In this document: positions 57,676-64,000 of the stretch, piece by piece
Layout of the letters: each line of letters begins with the position of its first letter
Position numbering within the stretch: position 1 is the stretch's first letter
Origin: Bremerella alba
GTDB taxonomy: Bacteria; Planctomycetota; Planctomycetia; Pirellulales; Pirellulaceae
Length of the DNA stretch: 64,000 nucleotides
Direction of reading: 5' to 3'
Assembly (NCBI RefSeq): GCF_013618625.1
Contig: NZ_JABRWO010000006.1
Location: 186,001-250,000, forward strand
Translations under genes and position numbers: made by a program
The notes under the pieces: model-generated
The model's database searches: none
What the model saw: only the letters and a program-made list of their open reading frames with translations
Told to the model about the DNA's origin: nothing

Positions 57676-59637
57676 TCAACCGTTCTTCGGACTTGGGCAG
57701 GACGCAACAGTGGCAACAGGTGGTTGCCACTTCCAACGTAAGATGGCGGCGCTATTGATGATGACAAATGCCTCCCCAATATTTTGAAGTGTGGCGCCTG
57801 CGACTGGCGTAATTGTTCCTGCGGATGCAAGTCCCAACATCACAAGGGTTAGCCCAGCACCAATCAGCACGTTTCGGTGAATGGTCGCTTTCGTTTTGGC
57901 GGCTAGAACCATTGCCATGGGAAGTCGGTCCAATTGATCGGTCATCAAGACAATATCGGCGCTGCGCATCGTGATATCGGCTCCCCCAACCCCCATCGCG
58001 ATACCAACGTTGCCTGCGGCCAGGGCGGGGGCGTCGTTAATTCCGTCTCCTACGACCATAACGTTGTATCCAGCTCGCTTCTCGAGTTCGACCACTTGAA
58101 GCTTTTCAGAGGGGAGCACCTCGGATACGATTTCGTCGACACCCACTTCCAGGCCAATGTTTTGGGCAACGGCTGCCCGGTCGCCTGTCAGCAGAACGGT
58201 TCGTTCGACACGCAAGTCTCGAAGCTGTCGAATTACCTGGGGCGAGTCAGCACGCGCACGATCGGACAAGCAGATACAGCCGAGCGTGCGTTTGTTGGTT
58301 CCGCTGATCTCAGCGGCCCACACCATCGGCCCCGAATGTTCGATAGACTCGGTCGCGATCCCCTCCTGGTTGAGCCAGCTTTCACGTCCCAAGATGACAA
58401 TCCTGTCGTCGGCGAATTGAATGCGAATTCCCAGCCCGGGAACCTCCTCAACGTCTTGCACTTCTGGAATAGACTGCCCTTGTTGTTTTCCAAACCGGGC
58501 AATCGCCTTGGAAACAGGATGCTGGTTAACTGAGACTCCGGCGATCACCGATTGCAGGACGTCTTCCTCTCGGCACGCCATCGGTATCACTCGACAGACG
58601 TCCAACCGCCCTGTCGTTACCGTTCCGGTCTTATCGAATACAACGCAATTAATCTCGCTGAGCGCCTCGAGAAACCGAGCGTTCTTCACAAGGATTCCAT
58701 GCCGTGATGCGACTGCTAATGAGGCAACCATCGCCGCAGGACCGGCAATCAGAAACGGCCCGGGGCAGCCGACCACCAGCACAGTGATCGCTCGCGTGAC
58801 ATCATGAGTTAGAAACAGCGTGATCCCCGCAATCAGTAACACGCCCAACACGAAGTATTTGGCATACTGCTCGACCAATCGAAGGACACGGGTTTTGGAT
58901 CGCTCTGCTTCTTGAAACAGGTCGAGCACTTTGGCCAGGGTCGTATCGTCTCCAGCGGAGGTGACTTTGGCCTGCAGCAGGCCGTTCAAATTCATCGAAC
59001 CGGCAAAGATCTTGGAACCAGGGCTGACTTCTTCAGGCGTCGATTCGCCGGTAATAGACGATTGGTCGATAGCCGCATGGCCGCGTAGCACGACAGCGTC
59101 CGCTGGAATACTTTCACCTGGTGCGATGGCAATCGTATCGCCTACCATCAGGTCGGCGGCCGCGATGGACCGTTCAGCACCATCCGAATCGATCCTGCGT
59201 GCAAGGTTGGACTGCAAGGCCTGAAGACCGGCGATCGCGGAGTTCGCACCCAGAATACTGCGTTCCTCCAGAAAGAAAGCGACACTCAAGATCACCGGCA
59301 CAATCACCGCTGTTGCAAAGTCACCCACAGCAAAGGCCGCTAGTGCGGCCACGCTGACTAATTGGGCGCTGTAGTATTCCGGCGACTCACGGAAGAGCCC
59401 CACGATGGCTTCCCACAAGATCGGAGCGATCACCAGCAACGCGGCCCCTGCTTGAAACGCGGCCGCCAACGCTCGTTGTTCCATCGGCATGAGACGCTCG
59501 ATCAGTATTCCCACCACCAGCAGCGACGCCGCGATCAAGGCTGTGCTGAAACGGATACTCATCCGCCACTTTTCGAACGAGGTAAGCCCTGCATCGAGAT
59601 CGCTATGAATTCTTTTTGATACCGAAACCGAACTCAT
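57676..59637 (-). CDS. P1B-type ATPase with altered CPx motif
   Basis: 653-aa heavy-metal-type P-type ATPase. Seen: TGES at 196-199, phosphorylated Asp335 in DKTGTV, HP locus His373-Pro374, GDGINDAPALAAGNVGIAMG. The metal-selectivity motif, usually CPC, SPC or TPC, reads CPGP at 291-294 (VVGCPGPFLIAGP). No N-terminal HMA metal-binding domain; the protein begins almost directly with the first helix. The last helix region (LQNIGEAFVIINSAAIL) also departs from the usual NxxxxxxxN pattern. It overlaps the upstream SPFH gene by 4 nt. The transported ion cannot be assigned from known signatures. Confidence 0.88.
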   Translation of the reverse strand: MSSVSVSKRIHSDLDAGLTSFEKWRMSIRFSTALIAASLLVVGILIERLMPMEQRALAAAFQAGAALLVIAPILWEAIVGLFRESPEYYSAQLVSVAALAAFAVGDFATAVIVPVILSVAFFLEERSILGANSAIAGLQALQSNLARRIDSDGAERSIAAADLMVGDTIAIAPGESIPADAVVLRGHAAIDQSSITGESTPEEVSPGSKIFAGSMNLNGLLQAKVTSAGDDTTLAKVLDLFQEAERSKTRVLRLVEQYAKYFVLGVLLIAGITLFLTHDVTRAITVLVVGCPGPFLIAGPAAMVASLAVASRHGILVKNARFLEALSEINCVVFDKTGTVTTGRLDVCRVIPMACREEDVLQSVIAGVSVNQHPVSKAIARFGKQQGQSIPEVQDVEEVPGLGIRIQFADDRIVILGRESWLNQEGIATESIEHSGPMVWAAEISGTNKRTLGCICLSDRARADSPQVIRQLRDLRVERTVLLTGDRAAVAQNIGLEVGVDEIVSEVLPSEKLQVVELEKRAGYNVMVVGDGINDAPALAAGNVGIAMGVGGADITMRSADIVLMTDQLDRLPMAMVLAAKTKATIHRNVLIGAGLTLVMLGLASAGTITPVAGATLQNIGEAFVIINSAAILRWKWQPPVATVASCPSPKNG

Positions 59638-60719
59638 TGCTCTTGACCTTTCGTCGACTGGCTTCCGGGTGGAATGTCAGTGTTGGTCGTATTACCCGGC
59701 GAGATCACAATCCTCGTACCTGGGGCGACAAATTTGAGTTGCCCAACGTTCTGCATGATCTGTTCCATCGCCTCCAGATAAAGTCGTGACCAGACAAGCT
59801 CAGGGTTGGCTAGATATTGAGCGTACACCTTGTCGAAGAGCGTCACTTCCTGATCTGCGTTAGTCGTGATTTCAGTTTGAAATCGAGTCGCCTCGTTGAC
59901 GAGTGTGTAACGCTGCGCCTCGGCTTGAGGGATCGTACGCGCGACGAACCCTTCCGCTTCGCGTTTTCTGGTCTCGATATGAATTTGTTCACTCTGAACA
60001 TTCTCAAACGCCTGGGCCAACTGGGGCGTAGGGGTGATTTCGCGAAATTCCACGGCATTCACCTCAATACCCAGACCAAGCAGATCAAGACGATCTTGCA
60101 AAGTCTGACGAACCACCAGGGGTAAACGTTCAACTACTTCGTTATCAGAGGTGCGCTGCAATCTGAGGGTGTCCATCGCATTCCAACTAGCGACCGTTTG
60201 AACGACCGATGCGGTTGCCGCTTCCTCCAAAACACGTTCAGGCCGATCCGCTTGAAAATGATAGGCAACCGGGTCAGCGATTCGGTATTTCACGCGAACG
60301 CTCGTCTGCAAGATGTGCTGATCGCCGCATAACACGTATCCGTCGCGAATCGGATCGAGTACCGAAGTCTGATTGCTTGCCTCGCTCAGTTGAAGCCGTC
60401 CGATTGCTACTTCGCGTTCCTCTTTGACCGGAATGCGGATGACCTCATCAATGGGGTAAGGCCAAGCTAACAGCATGCCCGGCTGTTTGACTTGATCGCT
60501 CGGGGTTGAGCCGACAAGCTTCCCGAAACGAGTCACCAAGGCAACTTCGTTCGGTTGCACCATCGTGATCCCGGAGCACCAGAACAAGATCATGAGCAGG
60601 ATCGCCATGGCTCCAATGATTCGCATCCCCGCCCCGACTCCAGCACCGATCTGTTCGGCACGTTGAGAGCGATTGTTCTTGGGAGATGGCGGCTGGGGGA
60701 ACGTTCGCTTTTCACTCAT
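59634..60719 (-). CDS. SPFH-domain membrane protein, HflK-like
   Basis: 361-aa protein with a Pro-rich N-terminus, one transmembrane helix (about residues 33-52) and an SPFH/band-7 domain: VQPNEVALVTRFGKLVG, GMLLAWPYPIDEV, HILQTSVRVKYRIADPVAY. A helical tail carries TRKREAEGFVARTIPQAEAQRY, as in HflK/stomatin oligomers. Such proteins form large membrane cages or scaffolds, in E. coli around FtsH. Here it is coupled by 4-nt overlaps to another SPFH gene upstream and to the P-type ATPase downstream, so a role in scaffolding the pump is suggested. Confidence 0.85.
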   Translation of the reverse strand: MSEKRTFPQPPSPKNNRSQRAEQIGAGVGAGMRIIGAMAILLMILFWCSGITMVQPNEVALVTRFGKLVGSTPSDQVKQPGMLLAWPYPIDEVIRIPVKEEREVAIGRLQLSEASNQTSVLDPIRDGYVLCGDQHILQTSVRVKYRIADPVAYHFQADRPERVLEEAATASVVQTVASWNAMDTLRLQRTSDNEVVERLPLVVRQTLQDRLDLLGLGIEVNAVEFREITPTPQLAQAFENVQSEQIHIETRKREAEGFVARTIPQAEAQRYTLVNEATRFQTEITTNADQEVTLFDKVYAQYLANPELVWSRLYLEAMEQIMQNVGQLKFVAPGTRIVISPGNTTNTDIPPGSQSTKGQEQ

Positions 60720-61744
60720 GGTTGCCCCTCGATGTTCGTTCGCGGATCCACCTGAGGTAGTCTTACAGTGCGGTCATTGGAAGTGGTTGGCTGCGTGGGC
60801 GGAACTGCGGCGTTGGGTACCGGAGGAGGCGTGGTCAGCAGGTCCATGAACCCCTCGTTTGTACGCAGAATCACAGTGGAATCGCTGCCCAAACTTCGCT
60901 TAAGCGACTCAAGTGATCGCCAGTAGCGATAGAACTCCGGATCACGCATATGTGCTTGAGCGTAAATCTCGGAAACCTTTTGCTCTGCATTGGCGCGAAT
61001 TTTACCTGCTTCCAACCTTCCGTCCCGTAATATTTCTTCACTGCGAACCAAAGCATCGTCACGGATTGCGTTCGCATCTTTGTCACCCACTGCTCTAAGC
61101 TGCTTGGCTGCTGATTCCCGTTCCGCTTTCATTTGGGCTAAAACGGCCGAAACGTTCGAGGCTTCGTAGGCAATTCGGTTAATGCCAATTTGTCGAATCT
61201 GGATTCCGAACTTGTCGAGTGCGTTTTGCTGAACGTCTGCCAATAGTTGCTGTTCGATACGCACGGTCTGCACTTGGTCTGAGTTCGTTGAGACCAACGC
61301 AGATAGGTCATAGCCCCCCATTCGGTTATTTTTGGCGGCGGTAACCATCCCATCGATTTTGGCTGATACTGCCTCTACGCTTCCCGAAGACTGCAAAAAC
61401 AGAAGCGGATCGGAAACATCCCAAACGACAAACGTTGAAAGAACCACGTTACGTCGATCGCGAGTTAATGTCGCTGTATACGGCGTGTTGAAGACATGCT
61501 GCCGCAGATCCACCACGCGAGCGTCCTCGATCGGCCAAGGCAACTTGAAGTATGCACCTGGCTCCATCCATTGACGCGTTGGTTTTCCAAATCTCGTTAC
61601 GACGACCGCTGTTCCTTCAGATACCTGGACATAACAGGGATAGGCAATCAAAAGCAAAAGAATCGAAATGCCTAATCCAATTCTGACAAATCGGGTCCAT
61701 AGTGCTGTCGGCGGTATCGGTTGGTTATTGGTTACGTTATCCAT
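60716..61744 (-). CDS. SPFH-domain membrane protein, HflC-like
   Basis: 342-aa protein: one transmembrane helix (about residues 20-40, IGLGISILLLLIAYPCYVQVS) and the SPFH core EGTAVVVTRFGKPTRQWMEPGAYFKLPWPIEDARVVDLR, then the long coiled-coil region ERESAAKQLRAVGDKDANAIRDDALVRSEEI and the HflC-type end SEIYAQAHMRDPEFYRYWRSLESLKRSLG...VILRTNEGFMDLL. The C-terminal tail is Pro/Thr-rich. The start ATG at 61744 is used; a TTG at 61756 is possible. It overlaps the HflK-like gene by 4 nt. Confidence 0.83.
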   Translation of the reverse strand: MDNVTNNQPIPPTALWTRFVRIGLGISILLLLIAYPCYVQVSEGTAVVVTRFGKPTRQWMEPGAYFKLPWPIEDARVVDLRQHVFNTPYTATLTRDRRNVVLSTFVVWDVSDPLLFLQSSGSVEAVSAKIDGMVTAAKNNRMGGYDLSALVSTNSDQVQTVRIEQQLLADVQQNALDKFGIQIRQIGINRIAYEASNVSAVLAQMKAERESAAKQLRAVGDKDANAIRDDALVRSEEILRDGRLEAGKIRANAEQKVSEIYAQAHMRDPEFYRYWRSLESLKRSLGSDSTVILRTNEGFMDLLTTPPPVPNAAVPPTQPTTSNDRTVRLPQVDPRTNIEGQP

Positions 61745-61765
61745 GAGGACTTTCAATTCGGCAGG

Positions 61766-63562
61766 CTACTGTGACTGCAATGAGAGCGGTGGAATCATGT
61801 TGGGCGAGATCGCTGCGTTCGGATCAGTCAACAAGACATCCTGGAGTTCGGTATCGATGACATACACTCGACGACCTGGCAGTGCCTTTTCAAAAGTGTC
61901 AAACCACAGCCGAGCACGATATGTTTCCGGGGCGGCTTGGTACGCTTTGTTGGCCTCGGCGAAGTGCGATGCTTCCTGACCGGCAAGTCCCACGCGTCGT
62001 GCGGCTTCTTGCCGGGCGGTGGCCACCAATGCAAACGATTGCTTTTCGGCAGCAAGAAGTTTAGCGGCCGCGTTTCCGCGAGCTTCGATGATAATTCTTT
62101 GGGCGTCGCTTTCCGCATTGCTGACATCCAAGTAAGCATCGGCAGCTTCGACTGGAGGATGCAAGCTAAGCAGGCTTACGTCGACGAGATCAATTCCTAG
62201 TTGCATCTGCTGAGACTTTTGAGCGACCTTGGCAGCGATTCGATTCGCGAACGCCTGACGATCTTCGGTGAGAACCTGATCGAGTGACGCGTTTTCCGTT
62301 TCTTCACGCAAAACTTGATATGCGATTGCCTCAAGTGCTGCGACAGGGTCGGCATGCCGAATCAAGTAGTCCTTCAACTGATCGACTTGCTTACCTACCT
62401 GAAAGTAGATCTGGGCATTCACGGCCACAAGTTCCGATTGTGTTCCTAGAACCAAGGCAAACTCGTTGGCGTGTGGTTCCGTCCAAAGCAACGAGCGAGG
62501 CTGGTCCGCTACAACTGCTTTTTCGTCGACGGTCTGCGAAAATCCAATCTGGAGCGTTCGGATCTCACCCACCGATACACGTCTCACCTTGCCAAAGGGC
62601 CAGGGTGCGTTCAGATGGACGCCCGGCTGTAGCGGTTCCGCTAGGACGGTTCCTAGTATTTCCGAGAGGGCCAATTGATCAGGCTGGACAATCACCAGTG
62701 AGGTCGAAAGCCAGAACAGTAGACACGTCAAGACAATCGCTACTGGTGTCGTTCGGCGAAAGAAGCGAATCGACCAGGAAGAGCGGAGACTCAGTCCAAA
62801 ACGCTTCTCGGCGATCTCAAAGAGTGTATCAAGTGGATTCCACGAGGAGAGCAACAGCTCTCGAAACAAGGAATCGAATGGGGTAGTCGTGGTCAGGTCA
62901 TCGGTCTGAGTTTTCTGTTCCAACTGAAACCATGCGACCAACAATCTCAGCAGGCTTTCGCTGATTATACAGATCAAGTAGACATGGAGCACGACTGCCA
63001 GCCATTGTGGCGTCTGGGGCAATACCGACGAAGTCAACTGGGCTATAGCGGCCAAGAACCAAGCAACGCGCGTTTCATGAAGCGTTAATTGGATCGTCGA
63101 TAGCGTACCCGTGTCGCCATGAATTCCCTGCGTCATCTTTCCCAAGGCAGTCCATAAACTGGCAGCCAGAATCGCTAGGATTGCCGAGGTCGCAATCTCT
63201 TGCGGGGATAGGGGGCGTGCGACTTCTACCCGGCCGATTAAAAGTGAAAATACGACTCCGATCAACAGGACGACCAATGGTCCCGCAATGAAAATACATT
63301 GAAGTGACCATCTCTCGACGACCTGGCGATGGTCCGAAGACGGTATCGCCTGTAACTTGAGTGAGCGGCGGGTCGACCATAGTAGCACACTGGTCAGTAA
63401 CAACTGGATACTAAGACCGCGAAACAGTGCCGATTCACTGAAGAATGCGTAGCCGAATGAAAGGGCCGCACTTACTCCCACAATCCATAACAGTTGCCCT
63501 AGCCAAGCATTGACTTCGGGGGATACCGGTGAGGAATGATTTTGCTGGGATGGTTCACTCAT
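61766..63562 (-). CDS. Large SPFH-domain protein with multi-span membrane N-terminus
   Basis: 598-aa protein unlike standard HflK. The first 280 residues contain about six or seven transmembrane helices, then an SPFH domain (about residues 300-540: IVQPDQLALSEILGTVLAEPLQPGVHLNAPWPFGKV and SEIRTLQIGF-type segments) and the helical tail ERDAQRIIIEARGNAAAKLLAAEKQSFALVATA. It is the biggest of three SPFH proteins in this operon. The start at 63562 overlaps the stop of the preceding gene by 4 nt (ATGA). The unusual multi-span anchor could form the membrane platform of the complex. Confidence 0.78.
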   Translation of the reverse strand: MSEPSQQNHSSPVSPEVNAWLGQLLWIVGVSAALSFGYAFFSESALFRGLSIQLLLTSVLLWSTRRSLKLQAIPSSDHRQVVERWSLQCIFIAGPLVVLLIGVVFSLLIGRVEVARPLSPQEIATSAILAILAASLWTALGKMTQGIHGDTGTLSTIQLTLHETRVAWFLAAIAQLTSSVLPQTPQWLAVVLHVYLICIISESLLRLLVAWFQLEQKTQTDDLTTTTPFDSLFRELLLSSWNPLDTLFEIAEKRFGLSLRSSWSIRFFRRTTPVAIVLTCLLFWLSTSLVIVQPDQLALSEILGTVLAEPLQPGVHLNAPWPFGKVRRVSVGEIRTLQIGFSQTVDEKAVVADQPRSLLWTEPHANEFALVLGTQSELVAVNAQIYFQVGKQVDQLKDYLIRHADPVAALEAIAYQVLREETENASLDQVLTEDRQAFANRIAAKVAQKSQQMQLGIDLVDVSLLSLHPPVEAADAYLDVSNAESDAQRIIIEARGNAAAKLLAAEKQSFALVATARQEAARRVGLAGQEASHFAEANKAYQAAPETYRARLWFDTFEKALPGRRVYVIDTELQDVLLTDPNAAISPNMIPPLSLQSQ

Positions 63563-63999
63563 GGCTGCTCTCCCGTGCACGCCTTCTTGCACGTATGAAA
63601 TTGATCGATGAGATCGGCTCCCTTTTGTCTTGCTTCCACTGCGGTTAAATCGGTTTGGGTCATCTGTTGGCTTGTTTCCCAGAGCAAAGCACGTAACTGA
63701 CGAATCTGGCTAGCCTGTTCGTTATTCGGAACACTGAGGCGTAATACCCAGCCGACTGGAAGTCTGGCAGCGACGGTATCCCATTCGGCCAGTTTCTGCC
63801 GAGCGGCTATTGGGCGATTCGTTTTCACGGCGATCGCCGCATCGGCCGAGATCTTCTGCATTTGTGCGAAAGACTCGTCAACGCTCGGAAACAGAGAGTA
63901 CAACAGCATGACCGATCCTAGGGCAATCATCCCGACCATTGCCAATCCGATCTGGCCAGGCGTCAGTTCGACATTCCAGCGACTCGGAGTGGCTTCCAC
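63559..63999 (-). CDS. Small membrane-anchored protein at the head of the SPFH operon (possibly partial)
   Basis: At least 146 aa. The start shown is GTG at 63999, one base from the window edge, so the true start may lie outside. One transmembrane helix near residues 18-38 (IGLAMVGMIALGSVMLLYSLFP) is followed by a helical, presumably extracytoplasmic domain rich in Gln/Ala (AAIAVKTNRPIAARQKLAEWDTVAARLPVGW) and a C-terminal Cys pair, HTCKKACTGEQP. Not recognised. Its 4-nt overlap with the large SPFH gene places it in the same operon. Confidence 0.6.
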   Translation of the reverse strand: MEATPSRWNVELTPGQIGLAMVGMIALGSVMLLYSLFPSVDESFAQMQKISADAAIAVKTNRPIAARQKLAEWDTVAARLPVGWVLRLSVPNNEQASQIRQLRALLWETSQQMTQTDLTAVEARQKGADLIDQFHTCKKACTGEQP

Positions 64000-64000
64000 C

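Noticed and set aside
57934-58533. 199-aa open frame on the plus strand
   Set aside because: Antisense to the P-type ATPase; no supporting features.
62284-62886. 200-aa open frame on the plus strand
   Set aside because: Antisense to the large SPFH gene; Arg/Ser-rich shadow frame.

Overview
The window looks like a chromosome segment of a planctomycete, most likely Pirellulales (Blastopirellula/Bremerella-like). This rests on lineage-typical proteins: a large PVC-type membrane-bound dehydrogenase with HEAT repeats and a C-terminal heme domain, a formylglycine-generating-enzyme-like protein fused to a planctomycete cytochrome-type domain, a Tat-exported Gfo/Idh/MocA oxidoreductase, and two MJ0042-type zinc-ribbon membrane proteins. 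Genes are dense, frequently overlap by 4 nt, and often use GTG or TTG starts. I see no rRNA, tRNA, insertion sequence, prophage or CRISPR array.

Layout. 1-6.4 kb: a nagB fragment, a ParA-type ATPase, zinc-ribbon membrane proteins, a metallophosphoesterase and a small LRR-like protein. 6.4-8.7 kb: a BtuB-like TonB receptor behind a recognisable cobalamin riboswitch. 8.9-18.6 kb: PVC dehydrogenase, Gfo/Idh/MocA oxidoreductase, FGE/cytochrome fusion and a giant FAD/Fe-S dehydrogenase. 18.7-21.9 kb: a NAD-salvage operon, pncB-nrtR-pncA, behind a promoter with an overlapping palindrome (candidate NrtR operator). Its pncB is frameshifted, and a decayed kptA/tpt1 fragment follows. 21.9-25.8 kb: aminotransferase, TIM-barrel-like protein, amidase. 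25.8-34.9 kb: a complete arginine succinyltransferase (AST) style operon in which an M20 hydrolase sits where AstE would be expected. Divergent from it is a fusion of a response-regulator receiver domain to a full glutamate dehydrogenase, followed by a DUF1338 protein.

35-52.3 kb is the most coherent accessory region. A translationally coupled operon encodes DabA (DUF2309), DabB, a second NuoM/L-like antiporter subunit, a SulP permease and a beta-carbonic-anhydrase-like protein lacking the dyad arginine. It is flanked by a canonical carbonic anhydrase, two sensor kinase/NtrC-type regulator pairs, Rnk, a lone ScdA_N-domain protein, a PhnA-like protein and a 47-aa membrane protein. At least five GG-N10-GC (sigma-54 type) promoter candidates sit in front of these genes, which suggests one sigma-54-controlled inorganic-carbon/membrane-energetics regulon.

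52.5-56.8 kb: a YeiH-type exporter operon, a MarR regulator and a divergent FAD protein. 56.9-64 kb: a tightly overlapping operon of a 146-aa membrane protein, three SPFH (HflK/HflC/stomatin-like) proteins, a P1B-type ATPase whose CPC motif reads CPGP and which lacks an N-terminal metal-binding domain, and a NicO-type transporter. This is a candidate undescribed membrane/metal system. The strongest novelty candidates are the receiver-GDH fusion, the SPFH/P-type ATPase operon and the sigma-54-controlled Dab/SulP/CA cluster.
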